Positions 25,665-34,991 of a stretch of 64,000 nt of DNA are shown here, in pieces (positions within the stretch are counted from its first letter, which is position 1; each line of letters starts with the position of its first letter). Made by a program: the position numbers and the translations under genes. A model generated the notes under the pieces. It had not been told where the DNA came from, did not search any database, and was given only the letters and a program-made list of their open reading frames with translations. The stretch is from Algoriphagus sp. AGSA1 (GTDB lineage: Bacteria > Bacteroidota > Bacteroidia > Cytophagales > Cyclobacteriaceae): assembly GCF_021390545.1 (NCBI RefSeq), contig NZ_JAJUWR010000007.1, positions 124,001-188,000 of the forward strand, written 5' to 3'.

Positions 25665-25698
25665 TTTGGTTACTATCCTTTAATATTTCTTAATTTTG
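25665..25698 (+). promoter_or_regulatory. Predicted promoter of the PhoB/PhoR-like pair
   Basis: TTTG (25665-25668), a 22-nt spacer and TAATTTTG (25691-25698) match the Bacteroidota -33/-7 consensus apart from a slightly long spacer; the ATG follows 23 nt later. Confidence 0.65.
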
Positions 25699-25721
25699 AG
25701 CAAAACATTAAGACATCACTG

Positions 25722-26414
25722 ATGAGCGATAAGCAAAAAATCAAAGTCCTGGTTGTTGACGATGAACCTGATATTGTTGAAATTCTGAAATACAACCTTC
25801 AAAAAGAGGGGTATGAAGTGGCCACAGCAGAAGATGGGGTTAAAGCAGTGAAGACCGCCTCGAAATTTTTACCTGATGTAATCCTGCTGGATATCATGAT
25901 GCCCAATCAGGATGGGGTAGAAACCTGCCTTCAAGTCAGACAAATCCCCGAACTCAAAAACACCTTTATTATCTTCCTGACTGCAAGGATGGAAGAATAC
26001 TCCGAAGTGGCGGCATTTGACGTAGGTGCAGATGATTACATCACCAAGCCGATCAAGCCTAGAGCACTGATGAGCAGGATTTCCGCTTTGTTCAGACGCG
26101 AATCCAAAAAGGAACAAGAACAGGTCCAGATCAAAATCAGGGATTTGATTATTGACAGGGGAAGCTACACCATAGATAAATCAGGCAAGACCATCACCCT
26201 GCCAAAGAAGGAATTTGAATTGTTGTATTTTCTGGCCAAAAACCCTAATATCGTTTTCAGTAGGGATGAACTGCTCCAAAATATCTGGGGAGCTGACGTA
26301 TTTGTCTTGGCAAGGACTGTGGATGTACACATCAGAAAAGTACGGGAGAAAATCGGAGAAGAATACATCACTACTGTTAAAGGTGTAGGCTACAAATTCG
26401 AATTAGGCCAATAA
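25722..26414 (+). CDS. PhoB/OmpR-type response regulator
   Basis: A 230-residue regulator with a receiver domain (acidic residues D13/D14, phospho-acceptor D57 in VILLDIMMP, Thr in FLTARM, Lys in DYITKPIKP) and a C-terminal winged helix (about 132-228) with PKKEFELLYFLAKNP and RTVDVHIRKVREKIG. It is the DNA-binding partner of the kinase whose ATG follows its stop codon directly. Closest in style to Bacteroidota PhoB-like regulators; the signal is unknown, and no phosphate-uptake genes adjoin it. Confidence 0.93.
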   Translation: MSDKQKIKVLVVDDEPDIVEILKYNLQKEGYEVATAEDGVKAVKTASKFLPDVILLDIMMPNQDGVETCLQVRQIPELKNTFIIFLTARMEEYSEVAAFDVGADDYITKPIKPRALMSRISALFRRESKKEQEQVQIKIRDLIIDRGSYTIDKSGKTITLPKKEFELLYFLAKNPNIVFSRDELLQNIWGADVFVLARTVDVHIRKVREKIGEEYITTVKGVGYKFELGQ

Positions 26415-27491
26415 ATGTTTACCACTTCCAGGGGAATTTCTTTGATCCTTTCCATAGCCATTTCGGCTCTGGTTATGGCTTTCTTGTCCCTGATGGAGGG
26501 AGCTACTCCGATTTTACTTTTTGTGGCATGGGGAGTGTCGTTTTCCTCGTCCTACTTGCTGATTTCTTTCATGCTGGAGTTTTTGATTTTCAAAGAAATA
26601 GGAGACATCTATTCCCTGCTGGAAAAAATCCAACGAAAAGATCTCTCCGAGATCAGCGACAAAAGCAGAAAAGCCTCTATTTCCCCTCTGAGAAAAATCA
26701 ACAAAGTAATCAACTCCTATGCAATAGCCCGGCAAAAGGAGATAGACACCCTACAGAAAAACGCGGAATTCAGAAGAGAGTTTATAGCCGATATATCCCA
26801 TGAGTTAAAGACACCGATCTTTGCAACACAAGGATACATCCATACTTTATTGGATGGAGCCATAGATGACAAGCAGGTCAGGATGCGGTTCCTGAAGCGG
26901 GCAGCAAAAAGTCTGGATTCACTGGATGTTCTGGTTCAGGATCTACTTACGCTAAACCAGATGGAAAGCGGGGTGATTAAATTCAATTTTGAGGATTTTG
27001 ACCTCAAAGAACTTCTGGAAGAAGTAATGGAGGAGCTGGAACACAAAGCCTCCAAACGCGACATGCACATAGAGTTCGAGGCAGAGCCCGGAAAAACCTA
27101 CATGACCAATGGTGACCGCCAAAAAATCTACAGGGTTTGCCAGAATTTGATTTTCAACGCCATGAAGTACAATCATAATGGCGGGGAGGTGAAAGTCTCC
27201 ATGACTACCCATAAAAACAGCATTCAGGTAGATGTAAAAGACGATGGGCAGGGGATTCCGCCAGAAGATCTGAAACGCATATTCGAGCGATTCTATAGAG
27301 TGGAGAAAAGCCGAAACAAAAAAGAAGGCGGTACCGGCTTAGGTTTGGCAATTGTAAAACACATCTTAGAAGGCCACAAAAGCAAGATTTCCGTGAGCTC
27401 TACAGTCGGCAAGGGATCGATTTTTAGTTTTTCTTTGCCTTTGGTGAAAACCAACACATCAGAAGACAAACTGAAAGTATTAACATCCTAA
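26415..27491 (+). CDS. PhoR-type sensor histidine kinase
   Basis: A 358-residue kinase with two N-terminal membrane helices (about 8-25 and 31-58) and almost no periplasmic loop. A short linker with a HAMP-like sequence follows, then a HisKA domain with H129 in FIADISHELKTP and an HATPase domain with the N box NLIFNAMKYN, G1 DDGQGIPP and GGTGLGLAIVKH. The short sensor region suggests membrane-based or protein-partner sensing. It starts directly after the response regulator stop codon with no gap. Confidence 0.93.
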   Translation: MFTTSRGISLILSIAISALVMAFLSLMEGATPILLFVAWGVSFSSSYLLISFMLEFLIFKEIGDIYSLLEKIQRKDLSEISDKSRKASISPLRKINKVINSYAIARQKEIDTLQKNAEFRREFIADISHELKTPIFATQGYIHTLLDGAIDDKQVRMRFLKRAAKSLDSLDVLVQDLLTLNQMESGVIKFNFEDFDLKELLEEVMEELEHKASKRDMHIEFEAEPGKTYMTNGDRQKIYRVCQNLIFNAMKYNHNGGEVKVSMTTHKNSIQVDVKDDGQGIPPEDLKRIFERFYRVEKSRNKKEGGTGLGLAIVKHILEGHKSKISVSSTVGKGSIFSFSLPLVKTNTSEDKLKVLTS

Positions 27492-27681
27492 GAATAAAAG
27501 CCAGGGAAATTACCTTTAATAATCCTAAAGGGGAGAAATCCTTCAAGGGTTAAGTAGAAAGTAAATACAATTATTTCATTCAGTTTCAATCTTTTCCCGC
27601 CGATCCCTTGAAGGGTTTTGGGGTAAAAGCGATTTTCCTGCAATAAAAACGGGAGAGGTTTTTTAAACATCCTTTTTTTCT

Positions 27682-27689
27682 TACTTTTG
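27682..27689 (+). promoter_or_regulatory. Predicted -7 box of the RluA-type gene
   Basis: TACTTTTG matches TAnnTTTG exactly, 31 nt before the ATG at 27720. No convincing -33 TTTG is present. Confidence 0.5.
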
Positions 27690-27719
27690 CAGCCTCAATT
27701 GAAAGAGGCAGGAGAATCC

Positions 27720-28430
27720 ATGAAGAAAGTAGATTTTGACAATCTTATTCTGTTTGAAAACGAGGATTACCTGGTAATCAATAAACCGCCGTACCTGTCA
27801 AGCTTAGACGACAGGCACGAAGCGCAGAACATCCTAGACCTTGCCAAGGCATACACCCCCGATGCCCAACTGTGCCACAGATTGGATAAGGAAACTTCAG
27901 GATGTCTAGTTGTTGCCAAGAATCCAGCGGCCTACAGGCATTTAGCCATGCAGTTTGAAAACAGGAAAGTCAACAAAGTCTATCACGCGGTGGTGGAAGG
28001 GATCAAGGAATTCAGCGATGAGCTGGTAGATCGAAATCTCTTGGCCAACAACAAAGGAATCGCCAAAGTAAGTAAGGACGGCAAGCCCGCGCAGACGGTT
28101 TTCAACACGTTGAAGACTTACTACGCACATACATTGGTCGAGTGCAAGCCCATCACTGGGAGACTGCATCAGATCAGAGTTCATTTGGCTTATCTGAAGT
28201 CGCCTATTTGTGGGGACACCTTATATGGAGGCAACCCCTTATACCTTTCTTCTATCAAGCGCCGCTTCAATTTAAAAAAAGAGACAGAAGAATTACCGAT
28301 TATGCAGCGGGTTTCGCTTCATGCTTATTCGATTGGTTTTGAGGGTATAGACGGCACAGAAATAAACGTAAATGCGCCTTACCCGAAGGATTTCAAGGTT
28401 TTGGTCAATCAATTGGAAAAAACCAGCTGA
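27720..28430 (+). CDS. RluA-family RNA pseudouridine synthase
   Basis: A 236-residue enzyme converting uridine to pseudouridine in rRNA or tRNA. The catalytic motif is HRLDKETSGCLVVAK with the essential Asp; other family blocks are FENEDYLVINKPP near the N-terminus and GRLHQIRVHLAYL. No N-terminal S4 domain is present, so it is of the short RluA/RluC-like type. ATG at 27720 has a GGAG four bases upstream of it, rare in this genome, and replaces a TTG at 27687. It lies just before the ribosomal protein operon but has its own -7 box. Confidence 0.92.
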   Translation: MKKVDFDNLILFENEDYLVINKPPYLSSLDDRHEAQNILDLAKAYTPDAQLCHRLDKETSGCLVVAKNPAAYRHLAMQFENRKVNKVYHAVVEGIKEFSDELVDRNLLANNKGIAKVSKDGKPAQTVFNTLKTYYAHTLVECKPITGRLHQIRVHLAYLKSPICGDTLYGGNPLYLSSIKRRFNLKKETEELPIMQRVSLHAYSIGFEGIDGTEINVNAPYPKDFKVLVNQLEKTS

Positions 28431-28522
28431 AAGATATCGAATCCAAAAGCGGAAAAAAGCCCTGTATTTATCGGTAGTAAAACGCTAAGCCTGTGAAAAT
28501 TAGGACTTAGTATTGGAAATAT

Positions 28523-28554
28523 TTTGCATCGAAAACAAAATACTCCTATCTTTG
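28523..28554 (+). promoter_or_regulatory. Promoter of the rplM-rpsI-rpsB operon
   Basis: TTTG (28523-28526), a 20-nt spacer and TATCTTTG (28547-28554) fit the Bacteroidota primary sigma consensus exactly. This is the best promoter in the window and a good argument for the phylum. The leader to the GTG start is about 50 nt. Confidence 0.85.
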
Positions 28555-28610
28555 TGTCCCTTTTTGAGGGTGAAATAAATTTAACAAGCTAAATATTAAA
28601 CAGTTACACA

Positions 28611-29054
28611 GTGGATACTTTGAGCTATAAGACCGTATCAGCCAATGCCGCGACTGCAGATAAGCAATGGGTGGTAGTGGATGCCCAAGCAGCAGTTTTG
28701 GGTAGATTGGCTAGTGAGGTAGCGAAAATCTTGAGAGGTAAGACGAAGCCTAGCTTCACTCCTCATGCTGATTGTGGTGACAATGTCATCGTGATCAACT
28801 CAGACAAAATCAGACTAACTGGTGACAAGTGGGACTCCAAAGTTTATGTGAGACACACTGGCTATCCAGGCGGACAGCGTATCTCTACGCCAAGACTATT
28901 GAAAGAGAAATCTTCAACAATCTTGATCGAGAAGGCTGTACGAGGCATGTTGCCTAAAAACAGATTAGGAAGAAAATTATACGGCAACCTGTACGTGTAT
29001 GAAGGATCTGAGCATCCCCATGCGGCACAGCAGCCTAAAGCCATCACTCTTTAA
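28611..29054 (+). CDS. rplM: 50S ribosomal protein L13
   Basis: A 147-residue L13 with the family core WVVVDAQAAVLGRLASEVAK, GDNVIVINSDKIRLTG, YVRHTGYPGG and AVRGMLPKNRLGR. It uses a GTG start at 28611; the resulting MDTLSYKT N-terminus is the usual one in Bacteroidota. First gene of an operon with rpsI (9 nt gap) and rpsB (33 nt gap). Confidence 0.98.
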   Translation: MDTLSYKTVSANAATADKQWVVVDAQAAVLGRLASEVAKILRGKTKPSFTPHADCGDNVIVINSDKIRLTGDKWDSKVYVRHTGYPGGQRISTPRLLKEKSSTILIEKAVRGMLPKNRLGRKLYGNLYVYEGSEHPHAAQQPKAITL

Positions 29055-29063
29055 TCGTCTATT

Positions 29064-29450
29064 ATGGAAATGATCAACAAAATCGGTAGAAGAAAAACCT
29101 CTGTAGCCAGAATTTACATGGCTCCGGGCAAAGGTGAAATCACCGTAAACAACAGATCTCTGGAAGTTTACTTCCCTTTTGATCTACACCAGATCGTAGT
29201 GAAGCAGCCTTTGGCTCTAGTAGGAGTAGAAGGTAACTACGACATACAGATCAACGTGGACGGAGGAGGAATCAAAGGTCAGGCGGAAGCAGCCCGTATG
29301 GCTATCTCCAGAGCTTTGTGTGAATTCGACGCAGAACACAGACCTGCCTTGAAAAAAGAAGGTTTCCTTACCCGTGACCCTAGAATGGTGGAACGTAAGA
29401 AGCCAGGACGTAGAAAAGCAAGAAGAAAATTCCAGTTCTCAAAACGTTAA
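29064..29450 (+). CDS. rpsI: 30S ribosomal protein S9
   Basis: A 128-residue S9 starting MEMINKIGRRKTSVARIYM, with the C-terminal KKPGRRKARRKFQFSKR tail that reaches the P-site tRNA. The GGGIKGQAEAARMAISRAL block is intact. Second gene of the operon. Confidence 0.98.
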   Translation: MEMINKIGRRKTSVARIYMAPGKGEITVNNRSLEVYFPFDLHQIVVKQPLALVGVEGNYDIQINVDGGGIKGQAEAARMAISRALCEFDAEHRPALKKEGFLTRDPRMVERKKPGRRKARRKFQFSKR

Positions 29451-29483
29451 TCTGGATTTACTTCAGAATATACAAATTATATT

Positions 29484-30245
29484 ATGGCCAAATTAGAATA
29501 TAAAGACTTACTAGATGCTGGTGTCCACTTCGGACACTTGACGAGAAAGTGGGATCCGAGAATGGCTCCATACATTTTCATGGAGAAAAATGGTATCCAC
29601 ATCATCGATCTAAACAAAACGCTTGCTAGCCTCGACGAAGCATCTAATGCTATCAAGCAAATCGTACGCTCCGGCAAAAAAGTGATGTTCGTTGCTACCA
29701 AAAAGCAAGCGAAAGACCTTGTAGCTACTGAAGCGAAAAGACTGAACATGCCTTACGTGACCGAAAGATGGTTAGGTGGTATGTTGACCAACTTCGCGAC
29801 TATCCGCAAATCATTGAAGAAAATGTCCGGTTTGGACAAATTGATGAAAGAGGAAGCTTACAAGAACCTTGCGAAAAAGGAACGTTTGATGGTTTCCCGT
29901 CAGAAAGACAAGATGGAAGACGTGCTTGGCGGTATCGCTGACCTAAGCAGACTCCCTGCAGCGCTTTTTGTAGTGGACATCAAAAGAGAACACATCGCAA
30001 TTGCCGAAGCCAAAAAGCTTGGTATCCCTGTTTTCGCATTGGTGGATACGAACTCTAACCCGAACGAGGTTGATTTTGCGATCCCGGCCAATGACGATGC
30101 TTTCAAGTCCGTTTCTTTACTAGTTAAAGCGTTCGGCGCAGCAATCGAAGAAGGTCTTTCAGAACGTAAGAAAGACAAAGAAGAAGCTAAACTTTCTGAA
30201 GAGGAAGAAGCTAAGAAAGCTGTGGACGCCGAAACAAAAGAATAA
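29484..30245 (+). CDS. rpsB: 30S ribosomal protein S2
   Basis: A 253-residue S2 with [24 protein letters not shown]..., the [13 protein letters not shown] block and the [17 protein letters not shown] block [19 protein letters not shown]. The C-terminal 25 residues are a charged Glu/Lys/Ala tail typical of Bacteroidota S2. A strong hairpin follows the gene and a second lies before tsf, so read-through into tsf is probably partial. Confidence 0.98.
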   Translation: MAKLEYKDLLDAGVHFGHLTRKWDPRMAPYIFMEKNGIHIIDLNKTLASLDEASNAIKQIVRSGKKVMFVATKKQAKDLVATEAKRLNMPYVTERWLGGMLTNFATIRKSLKKMSGLDKLMKEEAYKNLAKKERLMVSRQKDKMEDVLGGIADLSRLPAALFVVDIKREHIAIAEAKKLGIPVFALVDTNSNPNEVDFAIPANDDAFKSVSLLVKAFGAAIEEGLSERKKDKEEAKLSEEEEAKKAVDAETKE

Positions 30246-30270
30246 TCCACAACTTGATTTGAAATAAATT

Positions 30271-30311
30271 AAAAATTGAACATCAGGTTTCGGCCTATGT
30301 TCAATTTTTTT
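30271..30311 (+). terminator. Terminator after rpsB
   Basis: A 13-bp stem AAAAATTGAACAT / ATGTTCAATTTTT followed by TT; begins 26 nt after the rpsB stop codon. Confidence 0.85.
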
Positions 30312-30374
30312 GTTTTAGCTGCATTTGTCCTTTGAGGTTTCCCCTTAATGAAAATGCTACTAATTATAAAATAC

Positions 30375-30414
30375 AAAACCTCGAAGGTCTTCCTATTGAA
30401 CTTCGAAGTTTTTT
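30375..30414 (+). terminator. Second hairpin ahead of tsf
   Basis: AAAACCTCGAAG / CTTCGAAGTTTT with one mismatch, followed by TTTT, 40 nt before the tsf start. It could terminate or attenuate transcription into tsf. Confidence 0.6.
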
Positions 30415-30454
30415 AGACAAAACATAATCCGTTTAATTTTAAACTGACAATACA

Positions 30455-31285
30455 ATGGCAATTACTGCACAAGAAGTAAACAAACTGAGACAAATGACCG
30501 GTGCCGGTATGATGGATTGCAAAAAAGCACTTACCGAATCAGAAGGCGATTTTGACAAAGCTGTGGACATCCTCAGAAAAAAAGGTCAGAAAGTATCTGC
30601 TTCCAGAGCTGACCGTGAGACCAAAGAAGGTGTGGCTGTGACTAAAGTGACAGAAAACGGAGCCAAAGGCACATTGCTTACTTTGACCTGCGAAACTGAC
30701 TTCGTGGCCAAGAATGAAGAATTCGGTGCATTTGCCAATACCCTACTTGATCTTGCTGTAGAAAACAACGCATCTTCTGTAGAAGAAATCCTTGCCCTTC
30801 CTTTTGAGAACATCACCGTAGCTGAGAAAATCACTGAGATGACCGGTAAGATCGGCGAGAAACTTGAAATCTCACACTATGAAGTGATCTCTGCTGAAGC
30901 GGTAGTGTCTTACATCCACTCTAATGGCAAATTAGGTGTTTTGGTAGGCTTGACCAATACGAACGGAACAGATGTGGAAGAAGCCGGAAAAGACGTAGCT
31001 ATGCAAATCGCGGCTATGAACCCAGTGGCTCTTGACAAAGACGGGGTGGACTCTTCTGTAGTAGAAAGAGAAATCGAAGTTGGTAAAGAGCAGGCTAGAG
31101 CTGAAGGCAAGCCTGAAGAAATGCTTGAAAAGATCGCTTTGGGCAAACTGAACAAGTTCTACAAAGAAAACACGCTATTGAGCCAGACTTTCGTCAAAGA
31201 CAGCAGCAAATCTATTGCTCAGTACCTTGACTCTGTAAGCAAGGGAATGACTGTATCTGCATTCAAAAGAGTATCTATCGGTTAA
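30455..31285 (+). CDS. tsf: Translation elongation factor Ts
   Basis: A 276-residue EF-Ts, the nucleotide exchange factor of EF-Tu. The N-terminal UBA-like domain (EVNKLRQMTGAGMMDCKKAL) and the core contact TLTCETDFVAKNEEF are intact. Usual length for the phylum. It follows rpsB, the common pairing, but two hairpins lie in the 209-nt gap, so it may have separate control. Confidence 0.98.
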   Translation: MAITAQEVNKLRQMTGAGMMDCKKALTESEGDFDKAVDILRKKGQKVSASRADRETKEGVAVTKVTENGAKGTLLTLTCETDFVAKNEEFGAFANTLLDLAVENNASSVEEILALPFENITVAEKITEMTGKIGEKLEISHYEVISAEAVVSYIHSNGKLGVLVGLTNTNGTDVEEAGKDVAMQIAAMNPVALDKDGVDSSVVEREIEVGKEQARAEGKPEEMLEKIALGKLNKFYKENTLLSQTFVKDSSKSIAQYLDSVSKGMTVSAFKRVSIG

Positions 31286-31307
31286 TCCGAAATAGATTTC
31301 AAATTAT

Positions 31308-31344
31308 AAAAAAACCTCTTCAATTGATTTTGAAGAGGTTTTTT
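31308..31344 (+). terminator. Terminator of tsf
   Basis: AAAAAAACCTCTTCA / TGAAGAGGTTTTTT with an 8-nt loop, 22 nt after the stop codon. Confidence 0.92.
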
Positions 31345-31482
31345 GGTTTTAGACTCATCACTAAAGAAAAGTCACACAAAAGCTCATCCCCTTTAATAGA
31401 AACAAAACTTAACCGCTTAAATCCAAAAGCAATTAATTAAAATATCTTAGATTTTACTCCTGAAACCCACACCCCTAATTTT

Positions 31483-33060
31483 ATGAAAACTATTCTTTCT
31501 GTTATTATAATACTGTTTGCCTCGATCTCTTGGGGCTTTGGCCAAAACTGGGATTGGGGCGGCCCTATTGATCCGCTTCAAGAAAAGTTTGAAGTAAAAC
31601 ATTATCGCTTGGAACTAGAGCTTTATCCAGAAAGCAAATCAATAAAAGGCAACAACACAGTTACTTTTTCGTCTGTTAATAAGCTGGATACCCTTCGACT
31701 AGACCTAATCGATGAATATAAAGTCACAAAAGTGCAAATCAATGGAGAGGAAGTTGCGTATTCCCATAAAAATGACCTCCTAGATATTCTAGTTACTAAT
31801 TGCTCTTGTGATGCCGTGGACATTTTCTATGAAGGAAAAACCCCAATTGCTATTAACCCACCATGGGAAGGTGGTTTTACCTGGGAAAAAGATCAACTAG
31901 GAAATGATTGGGTAGGGCTTTCATCTCAGGGAGAAGGCGCCAAGATATTCATGCCTGCTCTGGATCACCCTTCTTCAGAAGCTTCACAAGGCGTAGACCT
32001 GTTAATTACCGTTCCCAAACCTTACTTCGTAGCAGCTAATGGCCGCCTTGATCAGATCAAACAAGAGCATGAAAAGCTGACTTATTTTTGGACTACGGAT
32101 TATCCGATTAACAATTATGGAATCAATTTTACTATGGGTATTTTTCATGAAGAAGAGAAAAACTTCACTTCTGTTTCCGGTGACAAAATCCCAATGCATG
32201 TCTGGGTTTTGCAGGAAAACAAAGCCAAGGCAAAAGATATTTTAGAGGTACTAAACGTTTCCAGCCAAACTCACGAGAAATATTTTGGAGCATACCCTTG
32301 GCCAAAAGATAAGATTGCAATTGTGGAGACTCCTTATCTCGGCATGGAACATCAGACTATCAATGCGTATGGAAACAATTATAGATTCGTGAAAATGGGT
32401 TCTGTCAACTATGATAATTTATTACACCATGAATTGGGTCATGAATGGTTTGGAAATAAGGTATCCGTAGATGACTGGGCAGATTTCTGGATTCACGAGG
32501 GTATTACAGCATACGGAGACTGGCTGTTTTATTGGGAGCATGGCGGAGAAGAAGCTTATTTAAAAAAAGCTGAAAGTACACTAAAGCAGATCGCACATTC
32601 CAAGCCAGTAGTCAGTCCTGTAAACAGTACCGAAGAGGAAGCCTATCACTCGGAAATTTATACAAAAGGAGCTTTCATAATGCACTCCTTACGCTGGATT
32701 TTAGGTGATGATGTTTTCTTTCCGATGTTGAAATCTTTCGCGAATGACCCTAGATTTACCTACGAAAACCAAGTTAATACCCGGGACTTTATCGATTTTG
32801 TCAACTCATATACAGGAAAAGATTTGGAAGGATTTTTTCAGTTATACCTTTACTCAACTGATATTCCAGAGGTAAAAATCTTAAAAAAAGGAAAGAGGGG
32901 CTTCGAAGTTTCACTCCAAGGAATTGATTTCCAACTGCCAGTCGAACTAAAAACTGAAAAGGGAATAGAGACTATAAACCTAGGTAAGCAACCACTATTG
33001 ATTAATAGCACCAGCGAGCCAACTGTAGATCCAAGGGGCTGGTTAATGCTGAAAAAGTAA
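31483..33060 (+). CDS. M1-family zinc metallopeptidase, secreted
   Basis: A 525-residue protein with a signal peptide (residues 1-20, cut before QNWDWGG). The N-terminal beta domain is followed by a gluzincin catalytic domain with HELGH (H316, E317, H320) and the third zinc ligand E339 in WIHEGITAYGD. The substrate loop reads GMEHQ where classical aminopeptidase N has GAMEN. Smaller than full aminopeptidase N, it lacks the C-terminal helical domain, as do other secreted Bacteroidota M1 enzymes. It probably trims peptides in the periplasm or outside. A strong terminator follows. Confidence 0.92.
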   Translation: MKTILSVIIILFASISWGFGQNWDWGGPIDPLQEKFEVKHYRLELELYPESKSIKGNNTVTFSSVNKLDTLRLDLIDEYKVTKVQINGEEVAYSHKNDLLDILVTNCSCDAVDIFYEGKTPIAINPPWEGGFTWEKDQLGNDWVGLSSQGEGAKIFMPALDHPSSEASQGVDLLITVPKPYFVAANGRLDQIKQEHEKLTYFWTTDYPINNYGINFTMGIFHEEEKNFTSVSGDKIPMHVWVLQENKAKAKDILEVLNVSSQTHEKYFGAYPWPKDKIAIVETPYLGMEHQTINAYGNNYRFVKMGSVNYDNLLHHELGHEWFGNKVSVDDWADFWIHEGITAYGDWLFYWEHGGEEAYLKKAESTLKQIAHSKPVVSPVNSTEEEAYHSEIYTKGAFIMHSLRWILGDDVFFPMLKSFANDPRFTYENQVNTRDFIDFVNSYTGKDLEGFFQLYLYSTDIPEVKILKKGKRGFEVSLQGIDFQLPVELKTEKGIETINLGKQPLLINSTSEPTVDPRGWLMLKK

Positions 33061-33111
33061 TTCTTGAGACTTAATCTCGGCTAGATGAGCTAAGAAGGAT
33101 TCTCACACATT

Positions 33112-33147
33112 AAAACACCTCTTCAAAATTAATTGAAGAGGTGTTTT
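33112..33147 (+). terminator. Terminator of the M1 peptidase gene
   Basis: A perfect 15-bp stem AAAACACCTCTTCAA / TTGAAGAGGTGTTTT with a 6-nt loop; it also serves the convergent thiL gene. Confidence 0.92.
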
Positions 33148-33207
33148 GCTTTTTACTAGCGAGGGCCAATCCTGAAGACTTCAAACCAATATTGATTGAA
33201 ATTCCAA

Positions 33208-34236
33208 TCAAAAGTGCCTCCAGCCCTGCGCTTTGATCTGAACCGCAGTACCGCTTTTGGTCACCAAGAACTTCCCTTCTTCAGCTTTAGTGATATGTCC
33301 GATGAAGTGGATATCCGGATGTTTCTCCAGCTTCGCAAAGTCCTTCTGATCAATCGTGAACAGCAATTCATAATCCTCTCCCCCATTCATCACACAGGTG
33401 ATCGGATCAAGGTTCAATTCTACGGCCGTGTCAAACGTTTGCTTGTCGATCGGCAACTTATCCTCATAGATCGTCGCTCCTACCCCTGAAGCTTTACAGA
33501 TATGGAAAATCTCTGAAGCCAGACCATCCGAGATATCCATCATGCTGGTCGGCACTATTTCCAATTCACGAAATTCATGGATGATATCCACACGGGCATC
33601 CGGCTTAAGCTGCCGTCCTGTCACGATTGTATATTTCCCTAAATCCGGCTTCATGTCCGGGTTCGCAAGAAAAACTTCCTTCTCACGCTCCAGGATCTGC
33701 AATCCAACCAAAGCCGCACCCAGATCACCTGTCACACACAAAATATCATTCTCTTTGGCTCCTGATCTGTAAGAGATTTGCTCTGGCTTAGCCTCACCTA
33801 TCGCAGTGACGGAAATCACCAAACCACTTCTAGAAGCCGTGGTATCACCACCGATCAAATCCACTCCATAGTGTTCACATGCGGCATGGATCCCCTCATA
33901 TAGTGCATCAATCGCTTCTACCGAGAATCTATTGGAAAGCGCTATACTTACCGTGATCTGCTTGGGGACAGCATTCATGGCCGCCACATCAGAAACGTTC
34001 ACCGCCACAGCCTTGAAGCCCAAGTGAGGCAGGGGGGCATAGGATAAATCAAAATGAACCCCTTCCAGAAGCATGTCTGTAGTGACTACCTTTACCATAT
34101 CCCCAGCCTCAAGCACCGCAGCATCGTCCCCGATACCCTTCAGTGTGCTTGGATTTTTAATAACAACTTTCTCACTCAGATGATCGATCAATCCAAACTC
34201 ACCCAGATCACTTATTTCTGTTCTCTTTTCTGACAT
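33208..34236 (-). CDS. thiL: Thiamine-monophosphate kinase
   Basis: A 342-residue ThiL, which phosphorylates thiamine monophosphate to the active diphosphate. PurM-like ATP and metal motifs are present: GIGDDAAVL, TTDMLLEGVHFD, GGDTTASRSGLVISVTAIGEA, MDISDGLASEIFHI and NGGEDYELLFT. ATG at 34236 (MSEKRTEISDLGEFGLI) is preferred over a longer frame from 34269. It is not linked to the thiS-thiC-thiE/tenI operon at 61 kb but acts downstream of it. Confidence 0.95.
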   Translation of the reverse strand: MSEKRTEISDLGEFGLIDHLSEKVVIKNPSTLKGIGDDAAVLEAGDMVKVVTTDMLLEGVHFDLSYAPLPHLGFKAVAVNVSDVAAMNAVPKQITVSIALSNRFSVEAIDALYEGIHAACEHYGVDLIGGDTTASRSGLVISVTAIGEAKPEQISYRSGAKENDILCVTGDLGAALVGLQILEREKEVFLANPDMKPDLGKYTIVTGRQLKPDARVDIIHEFRELEIVPTSMMDISDGLASEIFHICKASGVGATIYEDKLPIDKQTFDTAVELNLDPITCVMNGGEDYELLFTIDQKDFAKLEKHPDIHFIGHITKAEEGKFLVTKSGTAVQIKAQGWRHF

Positions 34237-34491
34237 AGTATTTTTTCTCGCGGCGACACAGCGGCGCAACGGTTTTAACTCATTTATTATTTTGGCACTT
34301 CATGATAATTTAGATTTACGAAGTACGATTTACGAGATGCACAGTAGAGTTGATGTCATTTTATAAACTTTACCACCTTTCAACCTTGCCACCCTTAAAC
34401 AACTTAAGGAGGGAATTTTTCCAATTTTTCAATCTACCAATCAAGAATATCAAAGTACACCAAACTTTACAACCTTACCCCCTCTGACTTC

Positions 34492-34893
34492 TCAACTCAC
34501 TTCCTGACATAGCTCAATCAACACCCCATTTGTGCTCCGTGGGTGCAAAAATACCACTAATTTATTGTCCGCCCCAAGTTTGGGCGTTTCATTCAGGATT
34601 TCGAAGCCTTCAGTCTTCAGCCGTTGCACTTCCGCATGGATATCCTCCACATCAAATGCGATATGATGCACTCCTTCTGCTCTTTTTTCCAAATATTTGG
34701 CAATTGGGCTGCTTTCATCAACTGCTTGGAGCAGTTCCACTTTTGTCTCCCCTATCTGAAAAAAGGAAGTTGCTACTTTTTCCCCGTCAACTTCCTCTGT
34801 TTTAAAATGCTTTTTCCCCAATAATTTCTCGAAAAGCAAATTTGAACTTTCCAGATTCTTCACAGCGATGCCGATATGCTCGATTTTCCTCAT
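34492..34893 (-). CDS. mce: Methylmalonyl-CoA epimerase
   Basis: A 133-residue single-domain VOC (glyoxalase-fold) protein. The start MRKIEHIGIAVKNLESS carries the first metal His, EVDGEKVATSFFQIGETKVELLQ the central strand, and EGVHHIAFDVEDI another metal His; the Glu in VLIELCQ completes the site. It interconverts the methylmalonyl-CoA isomers in the propionyl-CoA/succinyl-CoA route. The acyl-CoA carboxylase beta subunit at 59 kb could act in the same route, but no mutase gene is present here. Confidence 0.93.
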   Translation of the reverse strand: MRKIEHIGIAVKNLESSNLLFEKLLGKKHFKTEEVDGEKVATSFFQIGETKVELLQAVDESSPIAKYLEKRAEGVHHIAFDVEDIHAEVQRLKTEGFEILNETPKLGADNKLVVFLHPRSTNGVLIELCQEVS

Positions 34894-34905
34894 GTTTAAA
34901 ATTGC

Positions 34906-34913
34906 TATATTTG
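34906..34913 (+). promoter_or_regulatory. Predicted -7 box of the A-type Fe-S carrier gene
   Basis: TATATTTG matches TAnnTTTG exactly; the -33 is weak (TTTC). The leader would be about 70 nt. Confidence 0.45.
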
Positions 34914-34991
34914 CATTGAATCATTTTGGGAGTCTGACTGTTTTCCCAATACTTCAACTTAAGACAAAGTAACAAAGTAATATATAAAGAT

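Noticed and set aside
29900..31155. Long antisense frames opposite rpsB and tsf.
   Set aside because: Ser-rich shadow frames of highly expressed ribosomal and factor genes, with no independent signals.
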